Positions 11,501 to 23,500 of a stretch of 64,000 nt of DNA are shown here, in pieces. The notes below the pieces were generated by a model, which was given only the letters and a program-made list of their open reading frames with translations, was not told the origin of the DNA and made no database searches. Origin of the DNA: Limnomonas spitsbergensis (lineage: Eukaryota; Chlorophyta; Chlorophyceae; Chlamydomonadales); the NCBI GenBank assembly GCA_037349105.1, contig JAYJMM010000121.1, forward strand, positions 382,001 to 446,000, given 5' to 3'. Position 1 is the first letter of the stretch, and every line of letters starts with the position of its first letter. The position numbers and the translations under genes were made by a program.

Positions 11501-14500
11501 TTGGTGGGGAGACAGGGGGGGAGGCTGGGAGGCACAGGCATGCTATTTCAAACCCCAGGACTGGTTTTTTTTGCTTGTTGGCCTAGGCGTCACTGCAGGG
11601 GTTGCATGAATTGTGCAAGGAGCGCGTGTGGGGAGGAGGCAGGGAGGAACGGGCATGCCGTTTCAAACCCATTGCGTACCTCACTACCTCAGTGTGGTGC
11701 CTCAGCCTTGCTATCAAGTTTTGTATCTTGCCCTTTGCTAGCAATGTTTTCTTGCCATATGCTGCAGGGGAACTCTCGGCGCAATTGCGTACCTCAGTGG
11801 GGTGACTCAGCCTTAAGGTAACGGCGCGGACGCGGCCTCGGTGCATGCCGAACTGTTTCCTTAACCCTCAGTTTTCTTTCTTTCTGACTCAGCCTTGCCA
11901 TGTGCTGCTTGCCATCTGCTTCAGGGGGACGCACGGCGCCTGCTCCGCCCGGCTTGGAGCGGGCGCGGGAGGCCGGGCGCGGTGGCGCTGGCTGCAGCGG
12001 CCGCGGAATGGGCGGCGGGTCAAAGGCTGGAGGGGTGGCCCCCACAGGTGAGGCTTTTTGGGAAGGTTCATGGACGTTCGTGGAAAGATTATCGCAGTTT
12101 GAGGATGTATTGGATAGTTGTAAGGTTGGGAATTTTGCGGGACAAAGGCTGGAGGGGAGGCCCCAACAGGTGAGGCTCCATGGGGGATTTATGTGGAGCT
12201 TGGATTCGAGCTCAGCGAGGATTTGGGGTGTACTGAAAGTTGTGTAGGTTCAGCGTATGGGAGACGTAGGCTGGAGGAGAGGCCTTACAGGTGATGCTAC
12301 ACCTGGGGATTAATGCTGAAGGTCTGTCCCCAGATCAGGTCAGGCTATGCCTGTAGGGTTTTGAGTTATCTGTTGGAGGGTCAGGGGTATAGGTAGCTCA
12401 TTTACGGTGAAGTGGGGGCGGATTGGCCCTGTCAATCAAGGCCGTGCAATTGGGGACGGGATGATGGCTGGAGGAGTAGCCCTGATCATGTACAGTTATT
12501 TACTTATTGTTGTAAGAGTTCAGGGGTCAGCATGTAGGCTTTCAGAGTTTAGTGATTGTAGTGGGCCCCAGTGTGCTATCCGCCGTCGCGTCGCAATATC
12601 CAGAGATGCCCTGCCCCGGCCGTGGCTGGATGCATACGTCCATGCTCTGGTCCAGTAAGTGATACAGTGCACGCTGATCGCCTGCCTTGGCCTGCCCTGC
12701 CCTTTCCAGGCTCTGGCAAAATGCGTGCTGGCGCAGGCGGTACTGAAAGCACCATATGATGGTCATGCTCTGGTTCGCTGTGTGGAAAAAATTGACACTG
12801 ATTCCCTGACCTGACCTGACCTGACCTGACCTGACCTGACCTGCCTTGCCCTGCCCTTCCCTGCCCGCCTTGCCCTGCCTGGCCTGGCCTGGCCTGGCCT
12901 GGCCCAGGCAATGACAATGGCAATGGCCAATACCATGTGGAAGCATTGGCTGCTGATTTCCTGCCCTGCCTTGCCCATATCAGGCTCTGGCCAATACCAT
13001 GTAGGCGTTGGCCACGCTGAAGGTGCCTTGCCTTGCCTTGCCTTGCCTTGCCTTGCCTTGCCTTGCCTTGCCTTGCCTTGCCTTGCCTTGCCTTGCCTTG
13101 CCTTGCCTTGCCTTGCCTTGCCTTGCCTTGCCTTGCCTTGCCTTGCCTTGCCTTGCCTTGCCTTGCCTTGCCTTGCCTTGCCTTGCCTTGCCTTGCCTTG
13201 CCTTGCCTTGCCTTGCCTTGCCTCGCCTTGCCTTGCCTTGCCTTGCCCTGCCCCTATCAGGATCAACACCATGTGGGTGTTGGCCGTGCTGATTTCCCGC
13301 CTTGCCCCTGTCCAGGCTTTGGCCAATACCACGTGGAAGCATTGGATGCTGACCTGCCTTGCCTTGCCCTATCAGGCTTTGGCCAATACCATGTGGGCAT
13401 TGGCCGTGCTGAAGGTGCCATGTGACAAACTAGTGGCGGCTGTCGCACATACTGTCAGCTCTGGGGCCTGGGAGCTTGGCTGCAGCGAAACCATCAGGAG
13501 CAACGACCGGGATGAAGACAGCAGAAGCAGCAGCAATGACAGCAGCAGCAGCAACAGCAACAACAGCAGCGGCAACAGCAGAAGCGACAACAGTGGAGGC
13601 AACCCCTGGGTCCACAGTAGAAGCAGAAGCAGCAGCCTAAATGACTATGACAGCAGCTGCAGCAAAAGCAACAGCAGCAGCAGCAAAAACAGTGACAGCA
13701 GTGGAGGCAACCCCTGGGTGAACAGCAGAAGCCGCAACCTAAACAACATCGACGACGGCAGCAACGAGAGCAACAGCAGCAGAAGCAACTCGTGGAATGA
13801 AAAAAGAAGGGACAGCGGCGGCAACAGCAGCAGTGGTGTGAGCAGCTTGCCCCTTGCTCCAGCAGGTCTGCGCTTCAACTCCCATGAGGTTGTGCAGCTG
13901 ATGTGGGCGCTGGCTACGATCAGCTCCAGGAAGAGCCCGTCCAAGCCGCAACAGCCGCCGCAACAATTGCCGCTACATCTGCAGCAACAGCGACAACAAC
14001 ACCACCACCAACAACAACAACAACAGTATGTTCTGCGGAATCTGCAACAGCAGCAGGGTCATCAGCAACAGCAACAAGAACAGCATATGCAACAGCAGCT
14101 GCAGCAGCAGCAACAGCAGCGGCAGCAACAGCAGCAACAGCTGTTGTTGGAGGTGGAGGAGCAGCAGAGAGGTGCGTGCATGGCGCGGCTGGCGGCAGCT
14201 GCCTCAGTCGGTGTGCACGCCATGACCCCTCAGGGCGTCGCCATGGCGGCATGGGCATGTGGTCGCATCAGGAGGGGTGTCACCCGCCCCCGCCAGCAGC
14301 AGCCGGGGGGGATTGGCTGGGAGGATGTGGATCCAGATCTGAGCTATGAGGATGATCTGGGCGTGGATCTAGATATGGATCTGGATCTGATATGGCGCAG
14401 TCCCCGGGCGGAGGGGTGCATGTCAGTCGCTGGAGACTCTGGCGATGATTGCGACACGTGCCGCGGCCGCACGTTTGTCGTCCCTGAGGAAGCTGCCAGG

Positions 14501-17500
14501 AATCTGCTCGTCGCCGCCCTGCGGCAGCTGCTGATCGTCGGGCCTGCCGCGATGGGCCCTGGGCCAACCTCCGCGGTTTTGTGGGCTGCGGCGGCCCACG
14601 AGGCTCCTGCGGCTGCAGCTGTCGGAAGCGGGAGCAGAAGGAAGGGGAGCCCAGTCGCCGCCGCCGCTGCTGCGGCCGCTGCTGCGGCGCGCCTATCGGC
14701 GCCTGACCCAGAATCTGTCTTCGGGGACTTTTCATGGATCGCATCAGCCTCCGCCTCCGAAACGGCAGGGAACATCGCTGAGTCAGTTGTGGGATCTGAG
14801 GCAGCTTCCTCGCAGCTTCCGCTGGGGGCGGCCATCACGCTGGCGGACTTTGTCGGCCGGTGGGGTCCGCCTACCGCCCCCATGCGGGCGCTTTCGGGCG
14901 GGCTGCGTGTCAGGGGCGGCGCTGGGAGGGGCGCTGAGGCTGGCTTGGTACCCAGTCTGCTGCATGCTGCGGGTCCTCCCAGGGGCCAAGTAGAGGACGA
15001 CCTGCGCGAGGCGCTGAAGGCAGGGGGGGGGGGAGCCTTGGAAGGAGAAAGGTGCCTGGACCCTATTTTTCAGGCTCGGGGTGCAGAGGAGGATCTGCAG
15101 GCAGCCTTGGCAGCGGCTGGAGGTTTCGGAGTGGGAAGATTAGAATTGGGAAGAAGAGGTGGCAATGGTGGGGGTGGGAGCGGTGCAGCTGGTGGGTGGG
15201 GGGTGGAGGCAACAAATGCAATGGCACGCACAGAATCCAATGTAGCAACAAACAAAGCCGCAAACGTTGCAAAAAACGCAGCAGAGATGCTCCCGATGGT
15301 GGGAATCGAGCAGCTGCAGGAATCAGCGGAGGAGCCGGTCCTGCATGCGGGCGTTGGGCGAAGCAGCCAAGACGGTGGAGGTAGCGTTACCGGGGGGAGC
15401 ATAGGAGGAGGAGGAAGCTATGGCAGTGGCAGCGAGGTAAGGCGTCAAGGTCTCGCGGTGCCTGTGCCCTGTCCCTTGCATCCACCGTTTCCTGCGCCGC
15501 CGATACAGCTGGCGCCTTTCCTTCGCGAGGTCCTGGACGCTGTGTCAGAGGCGGCACCACAGACAGAGCAGCAGCAGCAGCAGCGGCTGGCGCCTCTTCT
15601 CCGCCAGGCCCTGGATGCGGTGTCCGAGGCGGCACCAGGAGGGCTGCTGGTGGCGGCGGCTCCAAGGGAGCTTGCCGCGCTGGCTGTGGCGTGTGCCCGC
15701 CTCGGACCCGTACTGACGAGGAGCAGTTTGCTGGAGCAGCAGGAAGAGCAGCAGCAGCAGCTGCAGCAAGAGCAGCAAGCGCCGCAAAGGCGACAAAATG
15801 AGTGGGCAGGGAAACATGCGCCTGCAGATCCAGCTATTCCGGACTCAGCAGCTGTGGATCTGGTGGCTGCGGATCTTGCAGCTGCGGATCTGGCACTTGA
15901 TCTAGATCTAGATCCGTTGTGGTCCTGGAACCCGGAGCCGTTGATGGTGGCGTTGGCTGAGGCTGCCCTGGCGCCGAGCTTCCTGCGGCGTTCAAACGGT
16001 CCCGTGCTGGCAGCTGCAGCGTGGGCGACCGCAGCGGCTGGGTACCGCTGCCCCGCTCTGTTCGACGCCGCGTCGGTGGCGATCTGCGGGAGCTGGGGCG
16101 GGAGCGGGGTTGAGGGCGTCGCACCTGTGGCTGATACTGCGGGGTATAAGGTTGTGGCTCCCGTGTCGTCTTTTCGCTCTGTGCGGGGCAGTCCGGCCTC
16201 TGACGCTGCTCCTGCTGCTGCGGCGGCGTCTGGGCGGGGCGGGGTTGCTCCCGCTGCTCCTACCCCTGATGCTGTTCCTTCATTTAAGTCTGCTGCTGCA
16301 GCCGCGGCCAGGCGGGTTGGCCCCGCCCCCGCTGCTCCTGCTCCTGCTGTCGTTGTTACCTCGGCTGCTGCTGCTGCTGCTGCGTCCGGGCGGGGCGGGC
16401 TGAACCGCATGTCACCCCGCCCGCTACACCAGCTACTGACGGCGGCGGCTGTCTGCCGCTGCTACCGGCGCCAGCTGGTGACTGCATTATGTGGCAAGCT
16501 CGTGCTACATGTGGGAGAAAGCAGCAGGAAAAATACAAGCAGCAGGCACACCGACAGGGTGGGCGGCGGTGGGCGGCCGGATCTAGCGGATCTAGCGGAT
16601 TCAGATCTGGGTATGGATCCCGCCAGGCTGGCGGCCTGCCTGTGGGCGCTGGCGACCATGAGGCACTACGATGGGCCGCTCCTGGAGGCTGCATGCAGGT
16701 GGGTGGGGGGGGTCAAGTCTGGGAAGCTTTCATTTTTTTCTCGGTTGCAGGTCTGCCCTTGGTAGGCGAGCCCACAGCTGTCAGAGGCCCGATTGGGGCG
16801 AATCCTTGACCGGCACATAGACAAAGGCCCAATTTGCGTGGCTGGCCGTGCGCGTGGCCTCCAGTTGAAGGACAAGAGCTCACTGCAATGTAGCTGAACT
16901 GTAGCTGAGCCATGAAGATAAGAGTGTGCCCCAGGGTTTTAGATCACACCAGCAGGGCTTGCTGACAGAGGCCCAAGTAGCACAGCTGACCGTGCACGGG
17001 GCCTCTAGCGGGAGGCCAGGAGCTAACTTGAATGTAGCTGAATGTAGCTAAATTATAGCTTTACTGTAGCTGAGCCACACAAAATTAAGTGCGCCAAGGG
17101 TTAAATAAACCCTTCACCCGAATCCATAAGCCCTTCCAGAAACCTCAATCTAAGAATCCATAACCCGAATCCTAATCCTAGCCCTTAATCAGAAAGCCAG
17201 AACCCGTATCCATAAACCCTTCACCCGAATCCTGAAGCTCATATCCATATGCCCGATTCCATTTACCCTTGACCCATATCCATAAGCTCTTATTGATAAG
17301 CCCTGATCCCTAGACCCTTCACCCCAAATTATAAGCCCGTATCCATAAACCCTTTTTCATAAATCCGCGACCCAAATCCTTAAGCCCTGAATCATCAACC
17401 CTTATCCAGAGCCCTTATCCATGAACCTGTCAGCCCAATCGATAATCCCTTTACCCCATCACCTTGTCGTCATGTGGTCAGGCGTCTGTCATCACCACTG

Positions 17501-20500
17501 ACGCCGTCTGTGGATCCAGCGTTGGATCCGGATCTGGCACAATCCACACCTGGATCTGGATCTGGATCTACCTCTCAGGTGGCAGGTCCTGGTGTTGCTG
17601 AGATCCTGATGCAGCAGGTGAGCGTAGAAGATGCATTTATCAAACAAACAAGTTCCGATATATTTAAATTGTCTACCTCTGGTGCGAAGAATTCTTTATT
17701 TTAATGCGAAAGGAATTGAATAAAATATTTTGCCCTTAGTCCAATATTCGACCAACAAATTTGAATTCTGACTGCAAACTGATGTCAACGATCCAATATG
17801 ATGAACGTGTATATCCCTCACCCGTAAACAAGAAAGAAAGAATGCTACGCCCCGCAGGGGCCTGAGGCATCAAGGAAACAGTGCGGCATGGGCCTAGGCC
17901 GCGTCTGCGCCGTTACCATACCCACAGACAACGTTCATTATGAGGCTAGTGCCTCAAGCCTCAGGCCCAGGCCTCCAGCCTGTGTGCTGTCCTTCCCAGC
18001 ATGAGCTCCAATGCCGCCTCCCTCTGGGTAACACCTGTTAGTGGAGCAGGACCTGGCTGGTTGCATGGTTTCGGATCTGCTGCTTGCCTGTGTACTCCGT
18101 CTCCCCTGCTCTCACTTATTGGCCACACATTTACGTGGAGCTGCATCTGACAGGTGTCATGAGTCTAGAGCTGCTGCCTCCCTCTATTTCCTGTAACGCA
18201 CGCCCACACTTGAACGCCACGCTTGCAGGTGGAGCAGGACCTGGCAAGCGTCATGGTCTCGGAGCTGCTGCCCCCCTCGGATCTAGTGCAGCTCACCTGG
18301 GCTATCGGCTTCCTTGGGGCAGGCGTGTTTCAACAGGTATGAACCCAGTCTGCCGAGTATGAACATGTTTTCGGGGCTGCTTCCTCCCTTGGACCTTGTG
18401 CAGCTCAATCGGCTTATTTGGGGCAGGCGTGAATCAACAGGTATGAACACAGTCTGCCGAGTATGAACATGTTTTCGGGGCTGCTTCCTCCCTTGGACCT
18501 TGTGCAGCTCAATCGGCTTATTTGGGGCAGGCGTGAATCAACAGGTATGAACACAGCCTTCCAAGTATGAACATGGTTTGGTAGCTGTTGTCTCCCTTGG
18601 ACCTTGTGCAGCTCACCTGGGCCGTCTGCTGTCTTGGGGCAGGGATGTTTTACCAGGTATGGACACTCAACCAAACAAGTGTGAATATGCAAATGCACGA
18701 GGGGAGTGACTCAGCATATATGAATACAGCCGTACAGGTGTGAACGCAGGGCAGCCTGCTGTCCCTCTGCCCCACCACAGCGGCGGCCGCCCGTCACTCT
18801 GCCTCTCCAGGGGGCATTTCCATTGATGGGCCTACTGTATCTTTGACTTGCATACAGGCCGCCTGTCCGCGCGACCCTCTACTGTGCCCCTACCTCCCTC
18901 CCCTCTGCTAGCCACAAATATTTTATCCACCTAACTTACGTCCCCCCCCCCTTACTGCAGTGGCGGCCGCCACTCCGTGCGCTACTGGCAGCAGAGCCGC
19001 TGCTCCAAGATCACCAGGCAGTTGTACTGCTGTGGTCTCTGGCGGTACAGCAGCTTGTACTGCCTGGGAGCGGCAGCACCGACAGCGGCGGCCTCGGCGG
19101 CCGAAGCCGCGTGAAAGCAGCGGGGGTGGAGACAACAGTAGGAGATGTTTCAGCAGCTGGGGTGACCCCAGCAGCAGCAACAACAAAAGCAACAACAACA
19201 ACAATAACAACAGCAGGAGCAGCAACAACAAAAGCAACAATAGCATCAAGATCTCGTCATCTGGCATCAGTGTCTCATACAGCAGAAGCTGCGGAAGCAG
19301 AAGATGCACAAGCTGAGGAGGAGGAGGAGGAGGAAGAAGAGGAGGAAGGGGGGGATAATGGCCGTGAAGTGATGGACGTACTGTTGTACCGCTTGCTGGC
19401 ACGGCTGTACTGCTTGGATGCTGGCTTTCTGCCTCGTGGGCTTGCCTACGCGGCGGCCGAGGCGCTGGCCTGGCTGCTGGCGGGGCCGAGGGGGCCTGCC
19501 GTGTCAGCGGACGTCGATGCGGGCATGCCAGAGGAGCTGATGGAAGTGCTGGCGGAAGTGTGGGGGGGGACTGAACGGGTTGGTGTGGAGAGCGGGTCGG
19601 AAGTTTGGGGCAGGACAGAACGGGGCGGTGTGGAGAGTTTGTCGGAGGAGGAGGAAGAAGAGGAGGAAGAAATAGAGGTTGACGGAGTCGGGGCGGCTCC
19701 GTTAGTTGAGACAGAAGCAGCAGGAGCAGAAATCACGGAAGCAGCGGAGAGAAGAGTATCAAGTGCCCGGCGTCGGTTGTTTTCTAAGACGTCAGCTGGG
19801 TCAGTGGAGGCGGATGCCGCAGCAGCCGACGCAGCAGCAGCAGAGGTGGACGCAGCAAGAGCAGCAGTAGAAGAGTCGAAAGTGGCGGGCAGGGCCCGGT
19901 GGGCCCGGAGTGGGGTGTCTGCTGGAGCAGGAGCAGCGGAGGAGCTTTGCAGGTCCTGGTCGACGGCATCCGCAGAGCTGGAGTTATCAAGTTCAACCCC
20001 GGTAGAAGAGCAGCTGGTACAAGTGCTGCGCTCGCTAGGCTACCGGCCGGAGGTCACGCCCCCAACTCATCCCAAGCTGCCATTGTTCCCATCCTGTCAT
20101 GAGGGCGGAGGTGGAGAAGGAGGAGCAGGTGGGCAATTTCAGAGGAAACGTGGTACTGGTAGGCATATTTGTGTATTCAGGGCCACCGCCCGGAGGCACA
20201 GCCTCGACTCATATCAAGCTGCCTCTGTTCCTCTCCTGTCATGAGGGCGGAGGTGGAGAAGGAGGAGCAGGAAATTTATTTAAAAGGATACGTGGTAGGG
20301 AACTCGGTATTGTTTTTTCTTCAGGGCCACCGACCCGGGGCGCCGGTCCCCCCTACCCCCTACCCGTCCCCTAGCTGCCCTTGTTCCCCTCTTGTCATGA
20401 GGGCGGAGGGGGAGAAGGAGGAGCAGGTGGGCTTTTTCAGAGGATACGTGGTAGGGAACTAGGTCTAGTTTTTTCTTCAGAGCGACGGCCCCAAGGCGCA

Positions 20501-23500
20501 GGCCCCCCCCTACCCGTCCCCTAGCTGACCTTGTTCTCCTCTTGTCATGAGGGCGGAGGGGGAGAAGGAGGAGCAGGTGGGCTTTTTCAGAGGATACGTA
20601 GTAGGGATATTTCCCTATTCAAGACTACTAGTACTGCCCCGAGGCCCCCCCACCCACCCCGACTCATCCCAAGATGTCTCTGTGCCCATCCTGTTACGAG
20701 GGCAAAGGTGTACAAGGAGGATCAGACAGGCATTTCCAAAGGATGTGTACCGTGGTTAAGAATGCTTTTCCTCTAGGACCGCTGCCTTGAGGCCCCACCC
20801 CCCCGACTCATCCCAAGCTGCCTCTGTTCCCGTCCTGTAATGAAGCCAAGGGTGGTTGAGGAGAGGCAAATGGGTTAATTCAGAGGATGCTTGGTAGGGT
20901 TAAGCTCCTGACTTTTCAGCCCCAAACCCTAAACAATAAACCATGTTTCCTGCAGGCCTGCAACGGGGTGTGGTAGCGATCCCCTCTGCCGGTGTGGCCC
21001 TATTGATCGCCGGACGTGAGGATTTTGCGCGCAACCCGCCGTTCGGGGGTGCGGAGGAGCCACTGGGTCCGCTGTTTACTACCCTGCAGCTGATGCAGGT
21101 TAGTAGGGTCTGGGCAGGGGGAGGGCAGGGGGAGGGCAGGGTGGAAGGGTGGGCGGGATGGGGAGGGGGGGGGAAGGCAGGGTGGAAGGGTGGGCGGGGT
21201 GGGGAGGGGGGGGGAGGGCAGGGTGGAAGAGTGGGCAGGGGAGGGCGGTGAGGAGGGCAGGGTGGAAGAGTGGGCAGGGGAGGGCGGTGAGGAGGGCAGG
21301 GTGGAAGAGTGGGCAGGGGAGGGCGGTGAGGAGGGCAGGTTGGAAGAGTGGACAGGGTGGGGCGGGGGGGGAGGGGAGGGTGGAAGAGTGAGCAGGGTGG
21401 GGCGGGGAGGAAGGCAGCGTGGAAGAGTGGACAGGGTGGGGCGGGGGGGGAGGGGAGGGTGGAAGAGTGGGCAGGGTGGAAGACTGGGCAGGGTGGGGCA
21501 GGGGGAAGGTAAGGTGGAAGAGTGGGCAGGGTGGGATCGGGGGGGAAAGCCGGGGGGAACAGTGTGCAGGGGAGGGTGGGGAGGAGGGCAGGGTGGAAGA
21601 GTGGACAGGGTGGGATCGGGGGGGAAAGCCGGGGGGAACAGTGTGCAGGGGAGGGTGGGGAGGAGGGCAGGGTGGAAGAGTGGGCAGGGGAGGGCGGTGA
21701 GGAGGGCAGGGTGGAAGAGTGGGCAGGGGAGGGCGGTGAGGAGGGCAGGGTGGAAGAGTGGGCAGGGGAGGGCGGTGAGGAGGGCAGGGTGGAAGAGTGG
21801 GCAGGGGAGGGCGGTGAGGAGGGCAGGGTGGAAGAGTGGGCAGGGGAGGGCGGGGGGGAGGACAGGGTGGAAGAGTGGGTAGGAGGGGCAGGGGGGGAGG
21901 ACAGGGTGGAAGAGTGGGCAAGGGAGGGCAGGGAGGAGGGCAGGGTGGAAGAGTGGACAGGGTGGGGCGGGGGGGAGGGCAGGGTGGAAGAGTGGGCAGG
22001 GGGGGGGCGGGGAGGAGGGCAGGGTGGAAGAGTGGGCAGGGTGGGGTCGGGGGGGAGGGCAGGGTGGAAGTGTGGGCAGGGTGGGGGCGGGGGGGAGGGC
22101 AGGGTGGAAGAGTGGGCAGGGGGGGGGCGGGGGGGAGGGCAGGGTGGAAGAGTGGACAGGGTGGGGCGGGGGGAGGGCAGGGTGGAAGTGTGGGCAGGGT
22201 GGGGCGGGGGGGGAGGGCAGGGTGGAAGAGTGGGCAGGGGGGGGGGCGGGGAGGAGGGCAGGATGGAAGTGTGGGCAGGAGAGGGCGGGGGAGAGGGCAG
22301 GTTGGAAGAGTGGGCAGGGGGGGGCGGGGAGGAGGGCAGGTTGGAAGAGTGGGCAGGGGGGGGCGGGGAGGAGGGCAGGTTGGAAGAGTGGGCAGGGGGG
22401 GGCGGGGGGGAGGGCAGGTTGGAAGAGTGGGCAGGGGGGGGCGGGGGGGAGGGCAGGGGGGAAGAGTGTGCAGGGGAGGGTGGGGGGGAGGGCAGGGTGG
22501 AAGAGTGGACAGGGTGGGGCGGGGGGGAGGGCAGGGTGGAAGTGTGGGCAGGGTGGGGGCGGGGGGGAGGGCAGGGTGGAAGAGTGGGCAGGGGGGGGGC
22601 GGGGAGGAGGGCAGGGTGGAAGTGTGGGCAGGGGAGGGCGGGGGGAGGGCAGGTTGGAAGAGTGGGCAGGGGAGGGCGGGGAGGAGGGCAGGTTGGAAGA
22701 GTGGGCAGGGGGGGGCGGGGAGGAGGGCAGGTTGGAAGAGTGGGCAGGGGGGGGCGGGGGGGAGGGCAGGTTGGAAGAGTGGGCAGGGGGGGGGCGGGGG
22801 GGAGGGCAGGGGGGAAGAGTGGGCAGGGGAGGGTGGGGGGGAGGGCAGGGTGGAAGAGTGGGCAGGGGAGGGCGGGGAGGAGGTCAGGGTGGAACAGTGG
22901 ACAGGGTGGGGCGGGGGGGAGGGCAGGGTGGAAGAGTGGGCAGGGTGGGGCGGGGGGGAGGGCAGGGTGGAAGTGTGGGCAGGGTGGGGGCGGGGGGGAG
23001 GGCAGGGTGGTAGAGTGGGCAGGGGGGGGGCGGGGAGGAGGGCAGGGTGGAAGTGTGGGCAGGGGAGGGCGGGGAGGAGGGCAGGGTGGAAGTGTGGGCA
23101 GGGGAGGGCGGGGGGGAGGGCAGGTTGGAAGAGTGGGCAGGGGGGGGCGGGGAGGAGGGCAGGTTGGAAGAGTGGGCAGGGGAGGGTGGGGGGGAGGGCA
23201 GGTTGGAAGAGTGGGCAGGGGAGGGCGGGGAGGAGGGCAGGTTGGAAGAGTGGGCAGGGGGGGGCGGGGGGGAGGGCAGGGGGGAAGAGTGGGCAGGGGG
23301 GGGGCGGGGGGGAAAGCCGGGGGGAACAGTGTGCAGGGGGAGGGTGGGGGGGAGGGCAGGTTGGAAGAGTGGGCAGGGGAGGGCGGGGAGGAGGGCAGGT
23401 TGGAAGAGTGGGCAGGGTGGGGCGGGGGGGAGGACAGGGTGGAAGAGTGGGTAGGAGGGGCAGGGGGGGAGAACAGGGTGGAAGAGTGGGCAGGGTGGGG

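Noticed and set aside
12609..12657. Possible extra OPR exon (DALPRPWLDAYVHALVQ)
   Set aside because: Its donor would leave a phase that does not join to the exon at 13376, whereas 12047 joins 13376 directly and in phase.
12911..13375. Start of a 1284-codon frame through the CCTTG repeat
   Set aside because: The repeat is intronic. The true exon begins after TATCAG at 13376, and joining 12047 to 13376 keeps phase and gives a normal OPR motif.
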